A DNA stretch of 64,000 nt from NCBI GenBank assembly GCA_013339765.2, contig CM023454.1, positions 143,222,593-143,286,592 on the forward strand, in the 5' to 3' direction. Positions 1-10,024 of the stretch are shown in pieces (the first letter of the stretch is position 1; each line of letters begins with the position of its first letter). A program made the translations under genes and the position numbers. The DNA comes from Haemaphysalis longicornis (taxonomy: Eukaryota; Arthropoda; Arachnida; Ixodida; Ixodidae). The notes beneath the pieces are model-generated. The model was not told the origin of the DNA and searched no databases. It saw only the letters and a program-made list of their open reading frames with translations.

Positions 1-978
1 GTCAATAAATGTTTTCATGGCATCAGTTCATCTTACCAGGGCTAGTGGTGTAGAGTAGTTAGCACGAAAACCGAATTGTTGAGATGTGATTAAGTCAAAT
101 TTGTTAAGGTAGGTGATCAGGCGGTTAACAATGAGTTTTTCTAGGAGTTTGCTAAAAAACGGCAAGATAGTGATTGGACGATAATTTGACAACATAACAC
201 GCTCTCCCTTTTTAAACAAAGGAACAATTTTGCCCTGTTTCAGCTGGCTGGCAAAAATACCACTCTTAAATATTTTGTTCTCAATGCTAGCAAGTACACC
301 AGTTAGCTCACGGGATACAAGTTTAATTTTGGATGGCATGATTGCGTCCAGCCCAGCTCCGGTGTTTTCGAAGCTACTCAGTACAACGTAAACTTCATCC
401 GGCGATGTGGGGCGTAAGAAGAAACTATGGGGGCAGCGGGGAAGGTGAACTGCATCAGCGTCCTGAATCGGAATACCCGTTGAGAAACAAGCATTGAACG
501 CATTTGCTATATCGTCGGGATTAGTCGAGCACCGAGTGCTATCAGTACTTTTGTTGATTCCATGTTCTGGGTTAGCCAAGTTTAGAAATGCATTAATTAC
601 TTTCCAATTCTTGTAATTATTTTTGCCGGTTTTTATGATTTGATTTTGGTAGTAGGTTTGTTTGGCTTCTTTTACCAATTTGGTGAGCGTGCGAGAGCAT
701 TTCTTCAGACGGGCGTGAAGAGCTAGGTTAAATGGACGCAGTTTCACTTTTTTCTGCGGGTTATCTCGTTTGTGCATAGACTGCAATAAGCCACGTGTAA
801 CCCAAGCATTTTTTGGGGTGTTAGAACGCTTGTAGGTCTCTGATCGGGATGTGAATGAGTTAATAGCTGTTTTTAGTTTATGAGAAAAGATGTCATACGC
901 CTTTTCAGCATTTTTTACCTGAATTATATACTCCCAGTTCGTATTAAAAATGATTTGGTCACTGTAATCGATGGTCAC
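1..978 (-). pseudogene. CR1-like non-LTR retrotransposon reverse transcriptase fragment
   Basis: The open frame runs on the minus strand from about 978 to 31 and reads as the linker and N-terminal fingers of a LINE reverse transcriptase. Diagnostic blocks are SNYRPITILPFFSKLLEKL and SQQFGFRANYST, near residues 265-310. A TGA at 28-30 interrupts the protein; the same frame then reads on as TDAMKTFID to the window edge, so this is a nonsense codon in a once-continuous gene, not the natural end. No ATG opens the frame (first codon GTG), and the endonuclease domain expected upstream is absent, so the copy is 5' truncated. The family would copy its RNA at a nicked target. Clade assignment (CR1/L2-like) is from memory of motif style; membership of the non-LTR RT group is much surer than the clade. 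Confidence 0.85.
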
Positions 979-1012
979 TGGTCACTGTAAAAAAAATGGT
1001 CACTGTAATCGA
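956..1012. repeat. 16-bp direct repeat at the 5' limit of the LINE fragment
   Basis: TGGTCACTGTAATCGA occurs at 956-971 and again at 997-1012, with a third partial TGGTCACTG between them and an A-run at 989-996. It sits where the LINE reading frame ends. It may be a local duplication made on integration or simple slippage. Confidence 0.8.
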
Positions 1013-2703
1013 CATGGCACTAACTGCAATAACTGTTCTTGTTCCCTGGTAACATTTTAACATAATGTAAAATAGTTGGAATTATATATGCCAATATCTT
1101 AAAGCGGTACTTCCGGTGCATTTGACTCTATTTGTAGCACTTGGGTAAAAAAACTGGCGGAGAAAAATTTATCACAATTCATTTTCATTTATAGAATAAA
1201 ATATGTGGTCTTGCTTGATGTGATAATCTCCAAATTCTAAGCAACAACTTGCATAAAATTGGCCACAACTTCGCATTATAGTACAAAGCACCATGTTGAA
1301 CAACGGACGATGCTATGAAACAATTTGATGTTTTACGTTTTGGGAAGCAATTTGTATGTAATGCTCTGTGCAAGCATTTTTATTGGAAACAATTTTAAGT
1401 TTGGGCAGGTAATGCTACGACTGTCAGAAACATTAAAAATATTGTATTGTCACGAGTGTACACTGGTTACGGTAAAAGAACCCGTGACTTTTATGCATTT
1501 CTTTCTAAAACTGAAAAAAAAACGATAGAGTATTCACTAACTTGAAGCAGGTAACAGCAGTGTTGATAGAATTTATTGCTGACATTGAACTAGTGCATTG
1601 TGTTGTTTTGGGTGTAGCTAAAACCATTTTAGCAATTTTGTGTACGGTGAGTGGTAAATGACTTGGTTGTGTATGTAGGATATACTTACGAAGGGGTTCT
1701 AGTATTTATTTTCTATGCTTTTTCTTTTCTATCTGGGCACGGCAGTTGCTCAGACATTGCCAGTGGGTTGTTTGGTTCTTTCAGCGTTCCATTCCCAAGG
1801 CCCCAATTGGCATGCTCCTCCAGCTGCCCAGTGACACACACAAGCCACGTGTCGTTTGTGGGCTGGATAATAAGCAGTAAATTTGAAGGGCGAAGGAACA
1901 TCGTTGCTAGTAATTTTTATTAATAATTGAAACAAAAGGCAAAAAATATGACTGGTGCAAAAGGACAGGTAAAAATGAACGGTAGGAGATGAGGTGCTAA
2001 AAATCGGCGTGGGTGAGAAACTTAAAAAAACACGCTTGATAAAAAATGACGGGTGAAATAAAGTGTGAAGGTCCGTATTGACGTAATTGCGCTTAACCCT
2101 TCAGACCACTTTTCACGTTTTACTTACAAGCTTTGCATAGGGCTATTGCGCACAGCACCACGAAGCATTCTGAGCCCTAAACGCTAAACTGGGTCAATAT
2201 TTTTAAAGCAATTTTCTTCCTCACATATACACAACACGCCCTTAGTCGAAGCGTGAGACCGCATGGCTGTTAACAATCCGCAGCAGGAGTGTTTTATCCT
2301 TACCATAGAAGTGGTGGGAGCGGCCCACGAGAGTAATAATTGTTTTTACACATTTCTTTGACGTGCGGGATAAACGCCACTTTTTCCAAAATAACCGTCT
2401 ACGAAATTACGTTCTTTTTTGACCGGAATAGACACACCCTTCTTTTTAAAAGTTGGATGTGGCCGCATCCAACCTTCTTTTGTGTGTCCAACATAGCCTT
2501 TATTTGCTGTTGAACGTAAAGCTGTTTTGTCCGCCCAGCCAACAAGCTTCTTGACACCAAGCGGGACTTCGCGCTTAAATATTTTTATTCTACATACTGT
2601 AAAAGGTGATTGCAGCTCATTCACGTACACTGAAAAGCCAATGGTTGTTCGCAAGACCTGTTGGAGAGAGTTCATCATGAGTGGCAGACTGCCAGACTGC
2701 CAC
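1013..2703. other. Intergenic, no supported gene
   Basis: AT-rich sequence with only short frames (under 130 codons) on both strands, none with a recognisable motif. I see no RNA gene, no clear repeat boundary and no splice structure that I could defend. Confidence 0.6.
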
Positions 2704-3279
2704 TCAAAGGGACCCTTCAACACTCTTTGAGCAGTGCAAGTAAACCTGCGTGACGTTTAGATTACACTGCCAGGAATACCTGAGCCAAATATTACACGTG
2801 CACGTGAAGCGGTGAGCGCGCAAATTGATGTGAAAGACGCAGAAAAGCAACCGCTCTCTCTTCAGTTGTCCTCATTATGCAACCCCTGGCATGGCCTAAG
2901 GGACGTCAGATAGGCCATGGCTGCCCGATCGGCTGTCACTGGTCAACTTCGCGGCTAGATTCTCCCCTTTCCGTCGTCGTCATCGCTGTATACGAACCTC
3001 TTCTATGCCTGAACCTGTAGGCACAGTTTTGCCGTTTCTTTTGTGTTTTGAGTGCGCGCAGAGTTTGAGTGATGAGCTCAATACTTCCCTTTCAACAGGA
3101 CCACTCGACTACAAACGTTTATTGCTTCAAAAACGCCCTATCAGCCCGAGCGCGCACTTGCGAGCAGGCACCCATGCCTGCTTTTTTGTGGCACCAGACC
3201 GGAAATGGGCCCCTCCGCGTTGCGGAGAAAAGGAGAAAACTACCCGGCATGTGATATATCGAAGGCCGCCGAAGAGAAC

Positions 3280-3287
3280 GCCGCGAG
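3280..3287. repeat. 8-bp target-site duplication, left copy
   Basis: GCCGCGAG at 3280-3287 is repeated exactly at 4538-4545, immediately outside both ends of the hAT-like element. The uninterrupted paralogue near 17.31 kb has one copy in the diverged form ACCGTGAG (read in the same sense). Confidence 0.9.
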
Positions 3288-3299
3288 TAGAGCACTGCA

Positions 3300-3510
3300 C
3301 GGGCCCGGGCCAGCCCGAAAGCCCGGGCCCGACCCGGCCCGCGGGCCGGGCCGGGCCGCCCGAAGCTCGATTATCGTCGGGCCCGGGCCGGGCCCGGGCT
3401 CAGTGCCACGGGCCCGGGCTGGGCTCGGGCTCAGTGCCGCGGGCCCGGGCCGGGCTCGGGCTCGACGCCACGGGCCCGGGTCGGGCTCGGGCTTGAATTC
3501 ATAGGCCCGG
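3300..3510. repeat. GC-rich subterminal array, left
   Basis: From about 3381 the sequence repeats a 31-bp unit of the form CAGTGCC-CGGGCCCGGGC-GGGCTCGGGCT. The outermost part (3300-3370) carries the same core in the opposite orientation, so the block is internally palindromic. Reading frames through it are proline/glycine/arginine-rich artefacts of composition. Confidence 0.85.
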
Positions 3511-3727
3511 CCGTTAATAGTTCCGACGTGAAGTGTAGAAAATAGCATAAAATTGAATATTCTGAGTATACTTTTACGCGCTTCTTGATGTTAGTTGTAC
3601 ACATTGTTTTAAAAACGTGTTTTGCTAGGGCACTATACTGTAACTTTAATGACATTTCATGTACTGCATCAAGATTTTATATTTTGGTGTATAACATATC
3701 AAAGATACGGTTACAAGGAATGCCCTA

Positions 3728-3880
3728 GCGGGGAAGGAATTAATTAAGCCACACTGGAGCTGTGCACCTCTGTCTATGTACGTGTGTTTTAGATGTCGAA
3801 CCAATCTAAATGCGGCTGCCGTGGCTGGAAATCAAACTCGCGTGCTAGAGAAGCGCGGCCGCTTAACAATCACTCCAGGG
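3728..3880 (-). mobile_element. Diverged tRNA-related SINE-like segment
   Basis: On the minus strand the segment contains a box-B-like GTTTGATTTCC inside GCGAGTTTGATTTCCAGCCA. It is followed by a stretch resembling the 'GCATTT-GA-GG-CGA ... GGTGCAC' body I associate with a very common tick SINE. Divergence is high and box A is not clear, so family identity is tentative. It lies in the central part of the hAT-like element. Confidence 0.4.
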
Positions 3881-4250
3881 AAAATATTTCAACGCGCGCA
3901 CATACTCGTGGGTTCAAATGGAGAGCAAGAAATTTCATTAATACCAACTTGTGGCCGAAACAACCCCATGAAGTTGCCAAGTCTGGTGATCAAAGGTGAT
4001 GGTGTCCCTCGTGTAAGAATACGAGCTATTATTACGCCCATGTGGCGTGAACTGCAGACGGTGTGAGCTAAACTACGTGTACTTTTAAACCCTTATTTTT
4101 TGTGTTACAATTTATGGCGTGCTTGTACAGACTACATGCTCCGTCTGATTTCCTGCTACGAAGACACTCGACCAAATATAATAAATTTTCTTCAACGCTT
4201 AAGACCAGGCCTGGTCACACACATGCGGGCCCTCCCTAGGCTCAAAAAAA

Positions 4251-4515
4251 AAAATAGACCGTGCCCGGGCTGGGCGTGGGCTTGAGGCGACGGGCCCGGA
4301 CCGGGCCTTGGATTGAGACGACGGGCCCGGGCCGGGCCTGGGCTTGAGACGACGGGCCTGGGCCGGGCCTGGGCTTGAGACGACGGGCCCGGGCCGGGCC
4401 CGGGCTAGGCTCTCTTATGAATTCCCGGGCCCGGGCCGGGCCCGGGCTCGGTGTTACGGGCCCGGGTCGGGCTCGGGCTTAACAAAGCGGGCTCGGGCCG
4501 GGCTCGGGCCTTAAA
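4251..4515. repeat. GC-rich subterminal array, right
   Basis: About eight units of a 31-bp repeat (GACGACGGGCCCGGGCCGGG plus an 11-bp remainder ending CTTGA) run in one direction only, then decay toward the right inverted end. An A-run precedes the array at about 4240. Confidence 0.85.
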
Positions 4516-4760
4516 ATCAGGCCCGTGCAGTGCTCTAGCCGCGAGCCGCCACCCTCTCCGGGAGAGAGCGCGCAGGATTCGTCGCGTTGTCTGCGGTCGA
4601 GCTGAGAGGGAACGGTTATGCGCGATTTGTCGTCGCGCGTAGTTTCGTTAATTGTGAAGGGATTTTCATAATTCTTGCCGGAGGAGATTTCTGGGACAAT
4701 AGACTTTATCCCAAAATACATTACAAGTAGTCGATGGCAAGTGTGGCAGGGTCCCTTTAA

Positions 4761-6088
4761 GATTCACCCAGTCACCCCCCATTTCCAGGTGGGTGTACCG
4801 GTTAGAACGCTGGCCAAAATCATACCAAAAATGCCCGTTGAGACATCTAACTAGAAAAACGTTCAAAACTTTGTGTAATATGCCGAATGAATTAAGGTGG
4901 CTGATAATGCTATAACGCCAAGCGGTATCATACCCCTTTTAAAGATAAAAAACTACCCTTAAACACACCTTTTAATGTACAAAATCATCTTTGATGAACG
5001 ATTCAAAACTCACTAGTTGCCCATTCATAGATCGCCCCAGCCTGATGCCTGCCTGGCCACTCTCGAAAAGACCAGTGTGCTACAATAAGTAGACGAGTTT
5101 CCTTATATTTCTTGAGAGGCTGGCACAGGCAGCTTCTGAGAGAGGTGGGACGATAATTTGACGGGGAAAAGCGTCCTTACCCTCCTACAGAAAAGCCACT
5201 GGACTATCAATATTTCAGCATTCGGAAGGCTCCCCTACAGCAATATTTTATTTTGTAATTGTAGACGTGTTTAGAATTTGTCTGGCTGTCAGTGTTGTAG
5301 TATAGCGTGTGTAAAGTTATCCGCACCGAGAGCTGAAAGCCTACATGTACCGAGAGCCACGTTCCCCTGATTATTCGTGTAATACGTGCGTAGACGTGTT
5401 TCAATTGTTGTTACGTGGACGTTTCTTTTCGCAAAATATTTTCTGCTTGATGAACGTGTTTGTGTAGTGTGCAGAGATGGACACGTGTTGGAAGTGTTGT
5501 GCAAGTGTGTTAGGGTAGTCTTCGAGTGTGTTTCCTGCGGTACTGACCAGGGCCAGGCCATGTGTCTGGTGTCCTTTAAGTTTAGAACTCGTGTTCACCT
5601 TATGTGCGTGTCTGTTTATGACTGTGTGGATATCATAAATACGCACTGACTCTTTATTTTCGCCTCAGGTCGCACACGCTTTCCAAGTGTAGTGGCCCGC
5701 CTAAAGCAGATGAGATTATCCTACGTGGGGTATCCGTACACCTTGTTCTGGCCTCTTTTTCTAGCGTACAGTCGTCATTCCACCAGGGCCTCCTTGCTCG
5801 GGACGCCGCACCAGAAGCCCGGGGAATAGACTTTCGCGTGGTGGCTAGGGTGTGCGCCCTGAAGGGTTGGGCTGCCTCCCCTGCTTGTAGCTGCGTGATG
5901 CATGTGTGCTGTAGTTTGCATGTTTCTCTGTATTTTCTCTAGTTCGTTCTTGCTTCAACTGTTTCGGCATTTGCATATATAGGTTAGGGAGGTAGGGAAG
6001 TGGCCACTAAAATATGTGTCAGGGCCGAAGCCCCGCTCAAGTGATCTACAGAGAACTGCAGAGCCACTGGCCAGCCAAGTCATGGTAT
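4761..6088. other. Intergenic, no supported gene
   Basis: Only short frames are present. A stretch near 5690-5940 is open on the plus strand for about 75 codons but I recognise no domain in it. The sequence runs directly into the Gypsy LTR at 6089. Confidence 0.5.
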
Positions 6089-6355
6089 TGTAGCGAGGCA
6101 CGAACTCATGAAGATGATGTGGGCAGTAAAAGAACAAACAGATTTATTAAAAGGCGAACTTGTGCCTCCCTAAAACTAACGTCCTGGTGCCGCTGCCACG
6201 GAGCTTTCTTTAGCGGTGCCAGGTGTCCGCCTTCTTCTTCTTCAGCACGTGGCGTAGTTGGTTGGTCGCTGTTGGTTGGTTGGTTGCTCCACGAGGCATC
6301 CTTTCTATTTTTTGTTCATTATAGCCAGGCCCTTGCAACAGGCCATTGCGTGACA
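6089..6355 (-). repeat. Gypsy 3' LTR
   Basis: It aligns end to end by eye with 12420-12685; both copies share blocks such as AAGGCGAACTTGTGCCTC and TGGCGTAGTTGGTT. In element orientation it starts TGTCACG and ends CGCTACA. An AATAAA polyadenylation signal lies at 6143-6148 on the minus strand. Confidence 0.95.
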
Positions 6356-6372
6356 TTAGCACCCCTCTCTAA
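6356..6372 (-). promoter_or_regulatory. Polypurine tract next to the 3' LTR
   Basis: On the minus strand AGAGAGGGGTGCTAA directly precedes the LTR start TGTCACG. The position and purine content fit the plus-strand primer used in LTR-element reverse transcription. Confidence 0.7.
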
Positions 6373-6545
6373 GGCGCATCGTCGGGTGCGCTAAAGGGAG
6401 TATTTGTGTCAGGTACCTTTGGGCGTAATTGAAGAATGTTACCTTGTATAGTAGAGCTTCGTGCGCACATGAACCGTTTCCGGTCGAGGCTGGCGACGGG
6501 CCGGAAAAACATGGCTGGATGGTACGACCTTATACGTAACGTCGC

Positions 6546-7490
6546 TCATCGTCTAAACATTTTGTAAGGTCCGAAGTATCCTCTCAACAACTTTTTGGAT
6601 AGCCCGCGGCGTCTGAGGGGTGTGCATACCAAATCTTCATCACCTTGCTGGAATTCCGTGTAGCTGCGGCACAGATTGTAGTTGCTTGCGTCGCGGTGCT
6701 GTTGGTTCATGATACGGACACGGGTTAGCTGTCTTGCTTCTTTAGCGCGCGGCGTGATCTCTTCGCCACAACAGTAATCATCATTTTCAACGTTGGGCAG
6801 CATCGCGGCTAGCATTGTGGCTACGTCACGACCGTAGAGAACACGAAATGGAGTCATTCGCGTCGTTTCCTGCGGTGGCGTATTGTATACGAACGTTACA
6901 TACGGCAAAATGGAGTCCCACGTCTTGTTCTCGACGTCTACATCCATGCACAGCATGTCGGCGATGTTTTGTTCATCCGCTTGGTCAGTCCATTCGTTTG
7001 CGGATGGTAAGCCGTACTTCGTCTTTGAGAAGTACCGCTGAGCGTCAATTGTGTTCGGGCGGGTTGGGGAATGAATGCCGTTCCCCTATCCGTGATGACG
7101 GTCAATGGAGCACCAGGACGAAGGACTAGTATATTCTCCAAAAAGAAGTGGGCCACCTCTACAGCTGTCCCTCGAGGTAGAGCTCTCGTCTCGGCATAGC
7201 GGGTGAGATAGTCGGTGGCTACGAATATCCATCGGTTCCCCGACGACGAAGTTGGAAATGGGGCCAAAACGTCCATGACAACCAGCTGGAATGGTACGGC
7301 TGGATTCTTAAGGGGTTGTAGCAACCCGGGAGGGCAGACAGGAGGCGATTTGTGGCGCTGGAAGTCCCGACACAATTCTTACGTACTGCTTACAGCCGCT
7401 GAAAGCTTTGGCCAGTAATACTTTTGTTTGACTCTCGCCAGTGTTCGGGCGTAGCCAAGGTGACCAGCAGTTCAGTCATCATGGCAGGCC
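6546..7490 (-). pseudogene. Gypsy integrase (zinc-binding region, catalytic core, C-terminal part)
   Basis: The zinc-binding start is visible at about 7375-7490 as HDD-stop-TAGHLGYARTLARV followed by CRD, where the second cysteine of the expected CxxC is F. The core (6938-7375) keeps the first acidic site (MDVLAPFP) and the second (VITDRGTAF). Exactly 35 residues later, where the catalytic glutamate should stand (NGLTE), the sequence reads NGLTK. The DD35E triad is therefore broken. The C-terminal piece (6546-6956) is in another frame and includes TRMTPFRVLYGRD and YFGPYKMFRR, then a stop followed by recognisable continuation (TMSDVTYKVVP). Stops, frameshift and the lost glutamate make this a certain pseudogene. 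Confidence 0.93.
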
Positions 7491-7499
7491 AGTAGTACG

Positions 7500-8240
7500 T
7501 CGTCGCGGAGACTTGTGGGCATTACTAGCAGGTATTCGTTGCCACTGGAGGCGAAGTTCCTCTTGTAGAGAACGCTACTGCGTAACGAAAAAGACGGGAA
7601 GCTTTTTGCAAAATTTTTTGGTCCGATCGATGGTGAGTCCCTTCCAAATAGTCTATCAATAGGTGCAGTTCTAGGTCTTGCCGCTAATGCTCGGACATTG
7701 CGACGGTGTCTACGTCCCCGACGAACACGTCATCGTCCTCGTAGTTAGTGTCCACTGCTTCCACTGGTGCCCCGGAAAGACAGTCAGCATTCGAATGTAG
7801 TCGACAAGATTAATAGTCATGTCAAACTCTTGGAGCCGCATGCTTCAGCGTGCAAGACGTCCCGATGGGTTCCTGAGGTTTGTCAACCAGCACAGCGAGT
7901 GGTGGTCGCTTATGACCTGAAATCGCTGGCCATAAACGTAAGGGCAGAACTGTATTACAGCCCACACAACAGCAAGACTTTCTTTTTCGGTGGTGGAGTA
8001 GTTGGACTATGCACGGGAATGGGCCCTGCTCGCGAAAGCGATAATTCTTTCCGCGCCGTCTCGACGTTTTTACGAGAATCGCTCCGAGTCCGACGTTGCT
8101 TGCGTCTATGTGCACCATCGTGTCGGCATTTTTATCAAAATGCGCAAGCACAGGTGGAGCGTGTAGGCGTTGCTTGAGCTTGTCAAAAGCCGTTTGGTGC
8201 TCTTCAGCCCAGACAAAACTTGAGTCATTTCGTGTTAGTT
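7500..8240 (-). pseudogene. Gypsy RNase H and connection, badly frameshifted
   Basis: The clearest part is AHFDKNADTMVHIDASNVGL (about 8085-8151), the start of a Gypsy RNase H with its first catalytic aspartate. Downstream fragments in changing frames fit the rest of RNase H and the tether to integrase. No continuous frame survives. It is the continuation of the RT at 8245-8697 in a Pol polyprotein. Confidence 0.8.
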
Positions 8241-8244
8241 CGAA

Positions 8245-8697
8245 TCAGTCGGGCAGCAGTGTGCGAAAAGACCGGTATAAAACGTTGGTAGTAGGAACAC
8301 AGGCCCAAGAAGGGGCGCATAGACTTCTTACCTGCAGCCCCTCATGTAATGCCCCAAAAGGGCCCTTGAGGTACCAATAAATAAAATCTGCAGGCACACG
8401 GAAGTCAGCGACGGCTGCAGTTTTGTAAGAGTCAGGTCGGACCCCTTGGCGGCTAACAACACGGCCCAGAAAACAGAGCTCCCCGTAGCCAAAATGGCAT
8501 TTCCCAGGCATCAGGGAGCGTACAGCGGAACGGATGGCCCAAAGCACAGAAGTCAGACGTTTCAAAAGTTCGTCAAAGGTTGCGGAAAACGCGACAACGT
8601 CATCAAGGTAGAGTAAACACGTGTGCGATTTCAAGCCGGTCAAAACAGTGTCCATCATCCCGTGAGATAATGCCAGAGCAGAACACAACCCAAAAAA
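8245..8697 (-). pseudogene. Gypsy reverse transcriptase, C-terminal half
   Basis: The frame starts inside the FGLCSA block and carries the catalytic YLDD box (TCLLYLDDVVAFSATF), then KCHFGYGELCFLGRVVS, thumb-like residues, and QGVRPDSYKTAAVADF. The reading degenerates after about residue 115. The N-terminal half lies about 1.07 kb away at 9769-10024; the intervening DNA belongs to other repeats, so the enzyme was split by insertion. Confidence 0.92.
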
Positions 8698-8706
8698 AGT
8701 CTAAGC

Positions 8707-9108
8707 ATGTTTAATGACCTATACGAAAAAATGAAAACCCAGCAGGGCACTCTCACAAAAGAAAATAAAGATCTCAGTCGAGCGAATGAGCAGTTTTCCT
8801 GTCGCATTCATGAACTCGAACAATATTCTCAGCTTAACAACGTAAAAATCAAGGGCGTGCCAGTGACAAAGGGTGAGAGCTGTGTCGAATTAGTCAAAGC
8901 TGTTTCTGAAAAAGTACGCTGCCCTGCGTCGGAAGCCGATTTCGATGTCGTTCATCGCGTCCCCGCAAAAGAGGGACAGAACATAATTGCCCGGTTCTGC
9001 TCACGAACAAAAAGTATGAGTATTAACACCGGAATTAGACGTTTAGACTTGGCAGTGGGTATGTCAGACTATTGCGCCGTTTCAATTTCGCTTTGGCCGG
9101 GTGGCTGA
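8707..9108 (+). pseudogene. LINE ORF1-like fragment inserted in the Gypsy RT
   Basis: The 133-residue frame opens at ATG 8707. It has a coiled-coil-like start (about residues 1-40, with LTKENKDLSRANEQF), then ELEQYSQLNNVKIKGVP, a C-rich middle, and VVHRVPAKEGQNIIARFCSR. This resembles the ORF1/FP-domain RNA-binding proteins of tick non-LTR elements that I recall. The end is lost after about residue 105, and no RT follows, so it is a short relic. It runs opposite to the Gypsy element and interrupts its RT. Confidence 0.7.
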
Positions 9109-9494
9109 ATCGGGTCAAAGACAGGCAGACAGAGACAAACGAAAATTTTTGCGTTTAAGTAGCCCAGAAAGACTATTATCTTTAAAAAACACCGGGCAGT
9201 CGTTTACGCGTCGTGCTGGAGTGTTTCGTAAAACGTACTAAAAATGCATCTTGACTGGATGTGGAAAGGTTTTTCTTGGAGAGCCTTTCAGTTTGATCAT
9301 ATGCAAATGTCGTTTCAAATCGCGCGCCATCAGCCGCAAGGGGTTCGCACAACATCCGACAGATGGCGACGAGTGTACTGGCCAGTAGGAAGACGCATTG
9401 AAACATCCCCCTCGCGAGGGGCACGATCAAATGCAGATGCATTTCCGGGGGCGCACGACGTTAAGTAGTTTGCGTTACGTTAATGTCTGTTGCA

Positions 9495-9745
9495 CTTGTG
9501 GCAACTGCTGACGAGAGAGCGCTCGTCAGCAGTAATTTGAATGAGTCAACGATATAAGGCGCGTTCATAACTTCGCATTCTGTGGCGGCTTTGTGGGGCA
9601 GTGGTTAGAGTCCCTTGTACATTGCGTTCCGCCCGCAGGGTCGAGGGATCGAAACCTGGCGCCGGATAGTATTTCTTTTTTTATATAGTAGGGAAGGGTG
9701 CGGTGCGGACTACGGACGCCAACGGGGGTGACATCGTGAGTTACT
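9495..9745 (+). mobile_element. tRNA-related SINE, copy 1 (inside Gypsy RT)
   Basis: A box-A-like TGGGGCAGTGGTTAGAG (9592-9608) and a box-B-like GGATCGAAACC (9647-9657) are spaced as in a tRNA-derived Pol III promoter. A T-rich stretch and GTGCGGACTACGGACGCC follow. An upstream segment (GATATAAGGCGCGT) and the downstream tail recur in the element at 31.3-31.55 kb in the opposite orientation, which supports a shared SINE family. The acceptor stem does not pair well, so I do not call it a tRNA gene. Confidence 0.7.
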
Positions 9746-9768
9746 GAAATGCTCTGCATTTACAAGGA

Positions 9769-10024
9769 GAACTTTAAACTCATAAAGTTCGTCTGCTGTC
9801 ACGAAGGCAGTTTTTTCACAATCTCGCTCATCGACTTCGATCTGCCAATAACCACTTAGGTCCATCGACGAAAAGTAGCGTGCATTGCTCAGTCTGTCCA
9901 GAGAGTCGTCTATGCGCGGCAGCGGATGCACATCCTTTTTTGTGACTTCATTTAGCTTTCGTAGTCGACTCAAAAGCGTAGAGTGCCGTCTTTTTTCCTC
10001 ACTAGGACCACAGGTGATGACCAC
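9769..10024 (-). pseudogene. Gypsy reverse transcriptase, N-terminal half
   Basis: Readable blocks are RKLNEVTKKDVHPLPRIDD, the catalytic motif A in YFSSMDLSGYWQIEVDERD (one to two residues shorter than usual), and KTAFVTADELYEFKV. The frame then runs into foreign sequence at about 9768. Motif A aspartate is present here and the YLDD box is in the separated C-terminal half. Confidence 0.92.

Larger units (their letters stand above)
3288..4537. mobile_element. Non-autonomous hAT-like element with GC-rich subterminal arrays
   Basis: This is a 1,250-bp element with perfect 18-bp inverted ends: TAGAGCACTGCACGGGCC reads inward from 3288, and its reverse complement ends at 4537. An exact 8-bp duplication (GCCGCGAG) flanks it. 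A TAGAG-type end plus an 8-bp duplication is the signature of the hAT superfamily; that is established family knowledge, while applying it here is inference. Just inside both ends lie GC-rich arrays of a 31-bp unit (3300-3510 and 4251-4515). They resemble the repeated subterminal transposase-binding sites known in hAT elements. The 740-bp middle is AT-richer and includes a SINE-like stretch. No reading frame resembles a hAT transposase, so the copy would need one in trans. An empty site survives in copy B of the host repeat. Confidence 0.8.
2708..4756 (-). mobile_element. TTAA-flanked non-autonomous element, copy A (interrupted by a hAT-like insert)
   Basis: The element starts AGGGACCCT (2708-2716) and ends AGGGTCCCT (4748-4756), a perfect 9-bp inverted pair. 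It is flanked by TCAA on the left (2704-2707) and TTAA on the right (4757-4760), consistent with a TTAA target duplication with one substitution. Its left part (2708-3287) and the first ~70 bases after the insert (4538-~4605) align by eye, in reverse complement, with 17240-17901, which I call copy B. No transposase is encoded, so mobility would depend on a partner enzyme. Families with TTAA targets include piggyBac and Kolobok; I cannot choose between them from the ends alone. The 1,250-bp insert at 3288-4537 is a separate, younger element. Confidence 0.65.

Noticed and set aside
28..30. Natural end of the LINE protein
   Set aside because: The same frame continues with recognisable RT sequence (TDAMKTFID) after the TGA, so it is a mutation.
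3005..3548. Proline/glycine/arginine-rich open frames of 99-163 codons on both strands
   Set aside because: They are produced by the GC-rich 31-bp array and its lack of stop codons in all frames; no start context or domain.
8245..8688. Start codon for the Gypsy RT frame at 8688
   Set aside because: The codon there is TTG within the conserved FGLCSA block, so the frame begins mid-protein at an insertion edge.
9585..9665. tRNA gene
   Set aside because: Box A and box B are recognisable, but the acceptor stem and T-arm do not pair properly, and the same unit recurs in a longer repeat at 31.3 kb, so it is a SINE.
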